A stretch of 17,070 nt of DNA from assembly GCA_023428515.1 (NCBI GenBank), contig JAEYXI010000355.1, positions 1 to 17,070 on the forward strand, written 5' to 3'. Origin of the DNA: Pseudomonadota bacterium. GTDB taxonomy: Bacteria; Pseudomonadota; Alphaproteobacteria; Rhizobiales; Rhizobiaceae. Under the pieces are notes generated by a model. That model did not search any database. It was given only the letters and a program-made list of their open reading frames with translations, and was not told the DNA's origin. Each line of letters opens with the position of its first letter. Positions within the stretch are counted from its first letter, which is position 1. The position numbers and the translations under genes are program-made. This document shows, in pieces, positions 8,931 to 16,270 of this stretch.

Positions 8931-8951
8931 AACCAGTGCAAGGCACTGGTT
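8931..8951. repeat. 21-bp palindromic element, copy 1
   Basis: This is a perfect inverted repeat with 9-bp arms AACCAGTGC/GCACTGGTT and a 3-bp loop AAG. It lies just inside the 5' end of nad5 intron 2, between the exon and the first HEG. A second copy with arms AATCAGTGC and loop TTC is at 6733-6753. The shared CAGTGC-NNN-GCACTG core suggests a small mobile or gene-converted element. Confidence 0.8.
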
Positions 8952-8958
8952 TAATTTG

Positions 8959-9034
8959 AGGATCGCTACTCATGTAAGACACTGAGTATATGTGAACTAA
9001 AGAACTAATTATCAATACTGGTATTAACATTGAT
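8959..9034 (-). CDS. nad5: NADH dehydrogenase subunit 5, exon 2
   Basis: This 76-nt exon encodes SMLIPVLIISSLVHIYSVSY followed by MSSDP, matching the Nad5 segment SMLLPVLIVSSLVHLYS of other fungi. It begins with the A that completes the Val codon from exon 1 and ends in the T of CCT, after which exon 3 supplies HNPRFFSY. Both ends obey the group I T/G rule, and no frame correction is needed on joining. Confidence 0.93.
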
Positions 9035-9211
9035 CAACCTTAATTAACTAAATTAAAAAAGATATTTTTATATATATACATCTTATTTAATAAAAAATTA
9101 TAAAGAAGAATTTTCTTCATAATTCAAGAGTTTACCTCGTGCGGCGAGTTATCCACTGTGTGTAGCTTAACGGATTATCCTACCTCTTTACGATATCACA
9201 CTCGTTATAAG

Positions 9212-9325
9212 GTCCGACTGTACATTAGGACAGACATTTCAGCCTAACCCTGGTGAAGCAGTCTGTAGCGACATTTACAACTGCCGACGGTCTAATATTA
9301 GGAAGTCTTTGACCGTTTTCACCTA
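9212..9325 (-). ncRNA. Group I intron 3' core (R and S, P7)
   Basis: The minus strand has GGTGAAAACGGTCAAAGAC, then GACCGTCGG, then TCGCTACAGACTG and, about 45 nt on, TGTACAGTCGG. GACTG and CAGTC are complementary and form P7, and the intervening hairpin would be P8. Almost the same order and spacing occurs at 2739-2850 and, less closely, at 3404-3520, so three introns of this one gene share a ribozyme type. Confidence 0.85.
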
Positions 9326-9435
9326 TTTTTTCTGCAAGTATAGAACTGTTCGATTGTAATCTTACCCAGTTCCTTGATTTTTTTTTATTCTGGCCTCCTC
9401 ACCCACCCTTCGAAATATTATATGTTTATATTTAT

Positions 9436-10972
9436 TTAATTAAAAACACCTATTCTTCTTATTTTTAGACCCAAGCTACCTTTTATTTCTAAATATTGTT
9501 CTGAAGTTGTACATGTAGAATTTAAACGTCTACTTAAAGTCTCAGGAGAAACTTTTACAATTAACCCTGCTTCTTGTAAAGTATTCGCTAGTATAATTTC
9601 ATTATTTGGTTTACAAATTTCATATACACAGCTAACCTGTTGGTGTAATACTTTATTTGTTAAAACATCTCTTTGTCTTCCGTCAAATAAATAATTTACA
9701 GTAGGGTTAATGTATATCAATTTATCTCTTTCTTCTTTACTTAATATATCTACTGGGTTTTTATTTGTAGATAATCTAGAATTGTTCATATTATAAGATA
9801 ATTTTAATATTAGTTCTTTAATTTCATCTATCCTATGAGCACCGTTATAAATTGCATTAGTAATAATTCTAAAATCAACAAAATCTAGTCCTTTTTTACT
9901 TAAAAACCCCATTTCATTAAAAAAAGGTATTAAATAATTATGTAATACTTTAATATTTTTTATTACTAACAGTACACTAGGTTTACTTTTTTCTCTAGTG
10001 TTACTCTTAATTATTGACATAATAGATGAATTACTTAATTTAAACATAGAATATGAATCAAATCCTAAATTATTTTCTAAAAATTCTTTTATTTTCAATA
10101 CTACAGGTAATTGATCATCACTTAATTCTATTGAAAAGGTAGGAACTAAAGGATCATCCCCTTTTTTAAAAAAAAAAAAAGGGATGGATCCATCTCCTTC
10201 TATAAACCCTAATAATCAATACTTGTTAATCTCTATATCAGTAGGTCTTAAGAAATTAACTCTATTCTTATTCATATTTTTTTTGAATTCTAAAATAGCA
10301 TCTTTAACCAAATCTATTTTTAGATTTTGCTCTTTATATATAATAAAAGCTTTCTTAAAATCTAAATAATCTAAATATTTAGTTGTATTAAGATTATATC
10401 TCTCGAATATTTGAATTAATTTTTCTATTCCTTTTTTATCTGTAACATTAAATATACTTTCATTTTTATATCTTCTTAGGTTACCTACGCCTAATTTTTC
10501 TTTAATTATTCTTAATACATATTCGTCATCACAATGTAATGTTATTTTGAACATAAATGAAAATTTAGATATTGATACTTTATCATTTTTTCATAATACA
10601 TTTATTATAAAATTAGACTCAGCATCGGCAAATCCCACAAATCATTTAAAAAAATTATCGTCCTTTAATGTGTCGAGATCTGGATCTACCAACATATTAA
10701 ATTTACCTTGTTTTGTACTATAGACTCTAGATGTTAATATTCTATTATTTAAAAAACTAGTCTTGGATTTTATAATAAAAGGGCTTAATTGTGAGCACTC
10801 AGCTATAGAGGTACGTCTTTTATTATTAATTAACTTAAACATTTGTTTTTCTATATCAAAAAAATCAGTTTTTTTTAAGGCTAGCAGAGCTCATAAAAAA
10901 TCTACCTTGCAGAGTTGGATTCACACCAACACAGCTAGTATTCATCATATGTAATATGAATCCGCACTATTA
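9436..10972 (-). CDS. LAGLIDADG homing endonuclease of nad5 intron 1, exon-fused
   Basis: The frame runs without a break from nad5 exon 1 to a stop at 9436 when TGA is Trp, about 512 intron-encoded codons. A leader of about 110 residues resembles a mitochondrial presequence and carries the proteolysis-prone SRVYSTKQG stretch. Motif 1 is FVGFADAES near 10630 and motif 2 is LLGFIEGDGS near 10205. Both have the conserved terminal acidic residue. After the second domain a C-terminal region (EIILANTLQEAGLIVKVSPE) looks like a NUMOD1-type helix-turn-helix that could extend DNA contacts; this is inference. The protein is probably released from the Nad5 fusion by processing. It would cleave intronless nad5 and may act as a maturase. 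A run of 13 T on the coding strand (10168-10180) encodes part of a Phe stretch and is a slippage risk, but the frame is intact as given. Confidence 0.9.
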
Positions 10973-11220
10973 ACTGTTAAACTATCATATTGAAAACCTC
11001 AAATGATATTGAATCATTCACTGTCTATTCATCTAAATAAATTTATTGAAACAGGAATATTATTTAAACCTACTTCAATAAAACATAATATTGATAACAT
11101 TGTAGTAATTATTACACCTGAAGATGTAATTAATTGTGCACCATTCACTCCGACTTTTCTACCAAAAAAGCCAGATACTATACTTCCTAATAATGGTAAG
11201 ATTATTAAACTTAAATACAT
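10973..11220 (-). CDS. nad5: NADH dehydrogenase subunit 5, exon 1
   Basis: This encodes the first 82 residues and two bases of Nad5, the large proton-pumping antiporter-like subunit at the end of the complex I membrane arm. It begins [17 protein letters not shown] and reads on through TGA-encoded Trp codons to [20 protein letters not shown]. The start overlaps the nad4L stop by one base. Joining GT at 10974-10973 to A at 9034 restores SLTV-SM, with T as the last exon base and G as the last intron base. The frame stays open into the intron, so unspliced RNA would give a Nad5-endonuclease fusion of 594 residues. Confidence 0.95.
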
Positions 11221-11250
11221 TATTTATATTCTATCGCAATACTTCCTCTT
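11220..11250 (-). CDS. nad4L: NADH dehydrogenase subunit 4L, exon 3
   Basis: The minus strand reads A AGA GGA AGT ATT GCG and so on, ending GAA TAT AAA TAA. It encodes RGSIAIEYK, the standard C-terminus of fungal Nad4L. The stop codon's last A is the first base of the nad5 ATG (TAATG), the one-base overlap that links these two complex I genes in most filamentous ascomycetes. The residues just upstream in this frame (SSY-R) do not match Nad4L. This points to a splice junction at 11250/11251, preceded by G, with the missing FYRL supplied from elsewhere. Confidence 0.85.
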
Positions 11251-11529
11251 CGGTACGAAGACATTCCGGACATTTGCCCTAACATTAACATGGTATCTAT
11301 ATTCTATCATCTATCTTTTATCTACTGTAAGGGAGCCCTAGAAAGATTACACAAAGTTTCTAACTGAGGCACCAGATAAGGACCGGATCATTTGCCGGTC
11401 ATACTCCACCCACCACCTGCCTATTTGTGACACAATGGAAAGGAATATACTGCAACACCACAATAGCTCCTATTTACCTGCTTTTAAATAATAACAAGCA
11501 GCAATTAATTGTAACCAAAAGATTTACTA
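11251..11529 (-). other. 3' end of nad4L intron 2
   Basis: No gene is seen here. The stretch lies between the third HEG and nad4L exon 3 and should hold the 3' part of the ribozyme. It contains a hairpin GACCGG/CCGGTC at 11381-11400. A small inverted repeat, CTTCG-TAC-CGAAG on the minus strand, spans the 3' splice site, whose last intron base is G at 11251. Confidence 0.55.
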
Positions 11530-12765
11530 TTAATTGACTCTTCTGGTATTCATACCGGCTTTTACACTGTGGATTTGCTTTAATCCTTCCTCTGATAAGT
11601 GAGCTTTATCTTCCATTAATTTAACAACTACACAAAAATCCTCAAAATCTAAACGTTTATTACCCAGAGGGAAATGCTCTTTGAAAAAAGGAATGATTAT
11701 AGAAGATAGATCTAAAAAACTTGTACATTTAAACTTCACCATACCTTTAGAATAACTACTAACAATTCCACAACAGAAATAATTTTTAATACTCTCTATT
11801 AATAAACTATCACGAATATGTTGAGCCAGCTCGAATTCTACCCTCACCTGGAAACCTAATTTATGGTGTGATGATTTAAAGATATTCACAAAAAAACAGC
11901 CTTCACCTGTAGTAAACCCTCGCATTCATTTAGCATGTGGGATTACCGGGTTTAAAATTGTAGGTCTTTGAACAGGAATAACCAAAGGAAAAGCCTGTTG
12001 GATTTTTTCTGGCAACCCTAAATTTAAAGAAGCCTTTATTGCGACTATTTGCTTTAAACCTTCTCGAGTTAAATGTTCTTTATTTAACATCTTTGATACC
12101 ACATCTTTGAACAAGAGGTAATCTCCTTGTTTTTGAGATATTAAAGGATATTTATCAAAGTGAGGGATAATTGTACTAGATATTTGAGACAAAGAACTTA
12201 CTATATAACGACATTTATCCTTTGAGCTTGTAACCGAACCTATACCTCCAAAATACACCTGAATTTGCTTTAAGAGATCTAGATCTTTTAAATGAAGGTT
12301 GATTACAAAAAAAGCTTGTATATTTCAACCCGAACGACTACGTAGGTCTTTAATCAAACTTATTCTAAAACAACCCTCAGCATCGGTAAATCCTGTGATA
12401 AATCAGCTATGTAAGCTCTCTTCTACCAACTCTTCGTGAGCCCCCGTATTAGTTGAGATTTTTCCTACTGAAGGTAGTACGTTGTTGTTCTGCGAACTTG
12501 AAGATAAATATCTAAGGCTTATGTAACCCATAGGACGAGCGGTTCGTACTATTTTTTTTTGGTTATTATTGTTATTTGCTGTGTTTATTGCGGCTGTTGC
12601 AAGATGGCTAAAGTTAAAAAGAATTAGATTAAATAGAGTATAAATATAGTCCATATATATTAGAGAAGCGAAATGACTTCCTCTTCGGTTAACCCCAATA
12701 TTCTCATACCGGGCCTGACTGTATCTTAAGCTAATCATTAATATTTTAATGAAAAACCAACTCAC
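11530..12765 (-). CDS. LAGLIDADG homing endonuclease, third of three, intact
   Basis: This 411-residue open frame (TGA as Trp) begins at GTG 12763-12765, right after the ribozyme R element. The frame has no ATG near its start and a TAA about 33 nt upstream. A hydrophobic and basic leader (to RYLSSSSQ near residue 95) is followed by motif 1, FITGFTDAEGCF, at residues 122-133. Motif 2, MRGFTTGEGCF, is at 281-291. Each motif ends in the acidic residue needed for metal-dependent DNA cleavage. The halves are joined by the typical AIKASLNLGLPEKIQQAFP link and the protein ends at VKAGMNTRRVN. It is expected to cut an intronless nad4L allele near the insertion site and may assist splicing. It is the only undamaged member of the three-gene array, so it is the best candidate for an active enzyme in this intron. 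Confidence 0.88.
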
Positions 12766-12932
12766 ATTTAGTCGATGAACTGCATACCTTTATCAGGTAC
12801 TTGGCTGCGGATATTCTATATATCCAAGGCGTTTTTACCTTATAACGAGTCATTACCTGTTCCATTAATTATATTGCTATATTAACTTGGTAGACTTGGT
12901 TTTAAGATTTCCCCGCAATTTGAGAGTTTCGC
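12765..12932 (-). ncRNA. Group I ribozyme core segment (P/Q and R)
   Basis: On the minus strand AAATTGCGGGGAAATCTTAA at 12900-12920 is a typical P/Q (P4-P5) element. GAATATCCGCAGCCAAG near 12795-12815 and GTATGCAGTTCATCGACTAA down to 12768 match the P6-P7 side of group I introns, including the GACTA of the R element. The third HEG begins directly at the end of R, so it probably occupies the P8 loop. I could not find a convincing partner S element between 11251 and 11530. Confidence 0.7.
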
Positions 12933-13017
12933 CTTATATAAGACTAGACAAAGGTTTACTTTGCCTTTATTGATCAAGAGTATATTCTCTATGTAAGCAA
13001 AATTAATCTTTTTTATT

Positions 13018-13072
13018 CACCGACGCTTCGCAGGCCCAGGACTAGGTCCAGAGGCCTAGGCCGGAGGGTAGA
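13018..13072. repeat. GC cluster at the 3' end of the second HEG
   Basis: A block of about 55 bp is rich in G and C and packed with short palindromes (GGCCTAGGCC, GGACTAGGTCC, GCTTCGC). It encodes the odd C-terminal tail of the second HEG (STLRPRPLDLVLGLRSVGE), which replaces the usual IKxGMNxxR ending of this family. It looks like an insertion or a replacement of the original 3' end. Confidence 0.6.
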
Positions 13073-13406
13073 TTTTTTTAAATCTATTATTTTATTCAAA
13101 CCCTTTTCAGTTAAATGTTCTTTATTTTTAATAAGAACGGCAGCTTCTTTAAATTTAAGATAATCATTATATTTAGTACCTTTAATTTGATATTTTTCAA
13201 AAAAAGGTATAATATGTACAATTATATCATCAATCTTTGTTACTATAAACTCGCATACTTCTCGGTTTTTATATTGAGCTACATAACCACAATTAAAAAT
13301 TCTAACTAGATTATTTAATAACAATAAATCTCTTGAATCTTGAGCTACAGAAAAACGTAATCATACTTTATTACCAGAGATAGTTATATAAAAATTAGAT
13401 TCAACA

Positions 13407-13425
13407 CCCCCCCCCTATAGGGGGG
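13407..13425. repeat. GC-rich palindrome inside a LAGLIDADG motif
   Basis: On the plus strand nine C, TATA and six G form a near-perfect palindrome in AT-rich surroundings. It sits exactly where the second LAGLIDADG motif of the middle HEG should be, between GF and ES. It is the cause of that gene's frame change as sequenced. Confidence 0.8.
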
Positions 13426-14060
13426 TCGTGGAATCCTGCTATTCATTCGGAACATATATTGTTTAACATATTGTTATCAACAATTATTCTTTTAACTCCT
13501 ACTATTGAAGGGAAAGATTCTTTTAAACTTTTGGGTAAACCTCAATTAAGAGATGCCCTTTGCTCTAAAATTTCTTTTAATCCTTCCAAATTAGTATGTT
13601 TATTCTCTGACATTAGTAATACAATTTGTTTAAATATAAAAAAGTCTGGATATTTATTAGTTAATAAAGGATATTTATCAAAATGTGGTAAGATTATATT
13701 CTTTAAACTAGTTATATCGCTGACTCTAAACTCAACTGTAGACTTATTGTTTATTTTGGATATGTATCCTATACCCTTAAAATAATTTTGAATTAATAAT
13801 AATAAAGCTCTGTCTTTTTCATGTAATTTTATTTGAAATCTAGCTTGTACATTTCATCCTATTTTATACCTAGGGTTTTTTAATATAGTTACAACAAAAG
13901 AACTTTCAGCATCTGAGAATCCGGTTACAAATAAAGGATTTAGGGTTATTTTTCTATCAGTAGAATAATTCCTTCGTTGAATTATGTTACTAGATAAAGG
14001 GAATAAATTAAAATGTGAACAAGAAGAATTTAATTTTGGATTTTTATTAAGAGAATGAAT

Positions 14061-14072
14061 TAATCTATAGAA
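14061..14072 (-). repeat. Second copy of the micro-exon 12-mer
   Basis: The minus strand carries TTCTATAGATTA in the reading frame of the second HEG, again giving F-Y-R-L. It is the same 12-mer as the proposed nad4L micro-exon at 15336-15347. Here the preceding base is T rather than the G expected of a group I 3' splice site, so I prefer the 15337-15347 copy as the exon. It may mark a former exon/intron boundary carried along with a duplicated or separately inserted intron. Confidence 0.6.
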
Positions 14073-14254
14073 AAAATTGGGTAGATTACCCTTGTAAATA
14101 TTTATTTATTAAGATGTCCTATACACATCCACCAGAAGGGTGGACCTAAAGTTTACAATATTCAGGTCGGCGCGAAGCACAAAAACCTTGTGAGCTCTAA
14201 GTTTTAAGGTCTCAAGATATCATGCTATTTAGTATAGATAGGGAAAATTTAGGT

Positions 14255-15347
14255 TTATTCATATCTACCATTATTCATACCTTCTTTTATCTTTTGTATT
14301 TCAGCTAATCCTTTATCATTCAGGTGACCCTTCTCTTTTACTAACTCGGCTATTCGGATAAAGTCCTTAAAATCAGCTAATTTACAACCAACAATCTTAT
14401 ATTGTTGAAAAAAAGGAAGAATTTTCGACTGAATGTCTATAAACTTATGGACCCTAAAGGTTACCCAACGGTTATTAGAATTAAATTTTCCACAACCAAA
14501 GAAAGATATAAAACCTCTTAATAACTGTTCATCCCTACTATGTTGACTGACGCTAAACTCTAATACCACTTGATAACCAGTTTTATAATTAGGAGATTTT
14601 TTGACACCTACATAGAAACACCCTTCTCCTGACACAAACCCCGCCATTCAAGAAGGATTGGGGATAAGATGATCGGAGGTTCTGACAAATCTGGGGTAAG
14701 GAGTTACATTAGGAAAGCTAGCCTTTAATTCATCTGATAGCCCAATATGTACATATTGAAGCTCTAATAGCTACAATATCTTTTACACCTTCCATAGTTA
14801 AATGTTCCTTAAGCTGGATTTTGGTAATAATTAGTTTAAAGAGCATAAAATCAGCTAATTTCTCAGACTTTAAAGGAAAAAGATCGAAATGAGGAATTAT
14901 AACCTCAGTAATATGCGATAATGAAGAAATTTTGTAAGTATACCCAACTCCTCCCGTTTTTGTATAAATTCCTCCGTAACCCCCAAAATAAGTTTGAATC
15001 TGCTGTAAAAGGGTTAAATCTCTTATATGTAGATCGATTTGAAAATTACAAACTACTTGTCAACCTGTTTTAGTGCGAGTATCTTTAATTATACTAGTTC
15101 TAAAACAACCTTCAGCATCCACAAGTCCCGTAATAAATCAAGGGTCTAAACTAGGTAATTTATGGCTAGTATCCGATAAATATCTCACGGCGTATCCCTC
15201 CTTCGGAGAAAATTTATCCTTATAAGCGTAGTTATTTAAAAGAGCGATAGAAGAATTGTGAGTAGGCCATATTGATCTAATAAAATTACAAGGGACTACT
15301 GCATTTTTTCTAGAATTCGGGAAGTGCACTTTACTTAATCTATAGAA
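14255..15347 (-). pseudogene. LAGLIDADG endonuclease, first of three, frameshifted
   Basis: The frame opens across the micro-exon and reads FYRLSKVHFPN, through a mitochondrial-type leader, to motif 1 (FITGLVDAEGCF) near 15100. It continues through the first domain to AIRAS near 14760. There the expected short link to GLSDELKASFPN is replaced by a perfect 12-bp palindrome (14745-14756) plus one base. This shifts the frame and leads to a TAG at 14718-14720. The second domain continues in another frame from about 14743, with motif 2 (MAGFVSGEGCF) and a normal end at EGMNNGRYE. If intact it would be a double-motif DNA endonuclease, possibly with maturase activity, of the same family as its two neighbours. 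TGA codons are read as Trp. Confidence 0.8.
15337..15347 (-). CDS. nad4L: nad4L micro-exon (exon 2, 11 nt)
   Basis: The minus strand reads TTC TAT AGA TT, encoding F-Y-R and two thirds of L. Joined to exon 1 (…GTA GCT) and exon 3 (A AGA GGA AGT…), it gives [15 protein letters not shown], which matches the expected fungal Nad4L C-terminus, and a total of 89 codons plus stop. Both junctions obey the group I rule: a G precedes the exon (15348), the exon ends in T, and the last base of intron 2 is G (11251). The frame also runs on into the first HEG of intron 2, as an exon-fused intron ORF would. This is an inference from sequence. A direct exon 1 to exon 3 join would give the poorer SSYRRGS. An identical 12-mer at 14061-14072 is a competing candidate. 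Confidence 0.62.
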
Positions 15348-15370
15348 CGTTTTCGTAACCTTTACCGTAT

Positions 15371-15392
15371 AAGAGTCTACTTTGCGGACTCT
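15371..15392. repeat. Short inverted repeat
   Basis: Arms AAGAGTC and GACTCTT flank a central stretch of about nine bases. It lies just upstream (minus-strand sense) of the proposed nad4L micro-exon, in the last part of intron 1. It could be a P9-type stem of the intron or one of the dispersed palindromes. Confidence 0.5.
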
Positions 15393-15724
15393 TACTTAGG
15401 AGAGCTGGTTATATACATTTAAGGTAGAGCTACTAAGGTAGACGCTACAGATAATAAGCTCCTTCATATAAGGAATCTTCCACCATTCAAACTCTCTCCG
15501 ATTAGAAATAAATCTAATAAGAGATCTGAAGTGTAACACACTGGGAAAGTTACTTTCCTCCCTTCATAAGGATGATGCAAGCTTCAAGTCTGCAAGATCT
15601 ACGCTCGTACTTTATCTAAACCCTGAGGATTTTAGATATTTTCACTCACCATCTACTGAGGATGATTACCCCTTCTGTACATTTACTTAAAAAAGAAGGG
15701 TGAAAACTACCACCCGTCTCCAGG

Positions 15725-16270
15725 CTGCTAGAGTACACCTTAACCCTCTATTTCTAAACCCTTAAGGATTTAGTGGGGGGGACTGCCGTCTACTCGTTGC
15801 TCTTTTCCCATCTCCTTTGTTAGCTATTTCTGAGACTAAATATAGCGTTCAATCTCTATATTTATATATATCTCTCTTCAGTATTTACTTTTGTAAAAAT
15901 TAAAGAAAAATCAAGAAATCCAGATCAAAGAAAATGAGGTTAGATCCGCGATTATCCTTTCTTTTCATCACTCAGTACTTATTACTATACCCAGATGATT
16001 AGTCTGGCCACTCCGAAACTTTTCATTCATTCTCAAAAAAACCTTGGAAGAATACCCAATTATACCGTGGGCTATATACAACGGTCATATCCCCTCTCTA
16101 AAAAAGAGGGGTGGGTCCTTCGTGCGAGTACCCTGGGCTTACTAAAATAAGTAAATGAAACAGTATTATGTATCAACCTTATGTACTAAAGAAGAAGTTA
16201 ATGAGATAGGGATATACCCTGGAGTTTAGTATACTGAGCATCGGAGTTCCCCGGAGTTTGGCAGAATTAT
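15725..16270 (-). pseudogene. Relic of a LAGLIDADG ORF 5' region
   Basis: Fragments of a common fungal intron-ORF N-terminus are still readable: LPNSGEL near 16260, DNRGSNL near 15955 and KEQRVDGS near 15795. The intact counterpart in nad5 intron 2 has LPNSGDTL, GNRGSKS and KEQRVDGN in the same order. Stops and a frame change lie between the fragments and no LAGLIDADG motif follows. What survives coincides with the P/Q, R and S ribozyme elements, so selection for splicing rather than for protein is the simplest reason for its retention. Confidence 0.65.

Larger units (their letters stand above)
6016..8958 (-). mobile_element. Group I intron 2 of nad5 with two HEGs
   Basis: A 2,943-nt interval lies between DP (exon 2) and HNPRFF (exon 3). 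Its 3' two thirds (7385-6016) form a compact group I intron with P/Q at 7300-7327, R at 7134-7151 and S at 7088-7101, plus a LAGLIDADG ORF overlapping all of them. The 5' third holds an unrelated-subfamily LAGLIDADG gene (8923-7694) and about 300 nt of non-coding sequence. Either the first HEG is a passenger in a peripheral loop of the single ribozyme, or a second intron is nested inside. Confidence 0.75.
9035..10972 (-). mobile_element. Group I intron 1 of nad5
   Basis: This 1,938-nt intron is inserted between SLTV and SMLIP. A P/Q-like element (GTGTGAATCCAACTCTGCAA) lies at 10906-10925, close to the 5' splice site. The HEG fills most of the body. The rest of the catalytic core follows it at 9212-9325: paired GACCGTCGG sequences, the R element GCTACAGACTG and the S element TGTACAGTCGG, whose GACTG and CAGTC form P7. 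About 180 nt of AT-rich sequence with short stems leads to the 3' splice site. The 3' core is clearly related to those of nad5 introns 3 and 4. Confidence 0.88.
13013..14105 (-). pseudogene. LAGLIDADG endonuclease, second of three, disrupted by GC palindrome
   Basis: An open frame from 14105 (no ATG near the start) reads NFFYRLIHSLNKNPKL, a basic leader (IIQRRNYST), and motif 1 (FVTGFSDAESSF) near 13920. The first domain is normal and ends with a link of the type seen in its neighbours (ASLNWGLPKSLKESFP). At motif 2 the protein reads WIAGF. A GC-rich insert at 13407-13430 (six C, TATA, nine G on the minus strand) then replaces the centre of the motif and shifts the frame to a TAA at 13395-13397. 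The second domain resumes as ESNFYITISGNKVWLRFS and ends at 13013 with a Pro/Arg/Leu-rich tail encoded by another GC cluster. With eight rather than nine Gs the frame would be whole, but the motif would still be altered. Confidence 0.8.
11251..15336 (-). mobile_element. Group I intron 2 of nad4L with three HEGs
   Basis: A region of about 4.1 kb lies between the micro-exon and nad4L exon 3, long for one group I intron. It contains three homologous two-motif LAGLIDADG genes in tandem (15347-14255, 14105-13013, 12765-11530) separated by 150 to 250 nt. A clear core segment lies in the last gap: P/Q near 12899-12930 and an R element at 12765-12788 containing ATGCAGTTCATCGACTAAAT. The 3' part includes a hairpin at 11381-11400. 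Whether this is one intron with passenger HEGs, a twintron, or the remains of several introns inserted in succession is not settled by sequence alone. Confidence 0.6.

Noticed and set aside
10184..10369. Plus-strand frames opposite the nad5 intron 1 HEG (also 10763-10954)
   Set aside because: Both are antisense shadows of a continuous LAGLIDADG frame.
11251..11262. Direct join of nad4L exon 1 to a 3' exon starting TCT TCG TAC CGA
   Set aside because: It gives 89 residues and obeys the T/G rule but produces SSYRRGS instead of the conserved FYRLRGS; the micro-exon model fits better. It is kept as the main alternative.
11003..11341. Plus-strand open frame opposite nad5 exon 1
   Set aside because: The minus strand is unmistakably the nad4L end and nad5 start; the plus frame matches nothing.
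12765..12790. VHRL in front of the third HEG as a third copy of the FYRL micro-exon
   Set aside because: The bases GTTCATCGACTAAAT are a standard group I R element, with P/Q and P6 elements at the right spacing, so the similarity at protein level is coincidental.
13459..13785. Plus-strand open frame of 108 codons
   Set aside because: It is a shadow of the second HEG of nad4L intron 2, whose minus-strand translation has clear family features.
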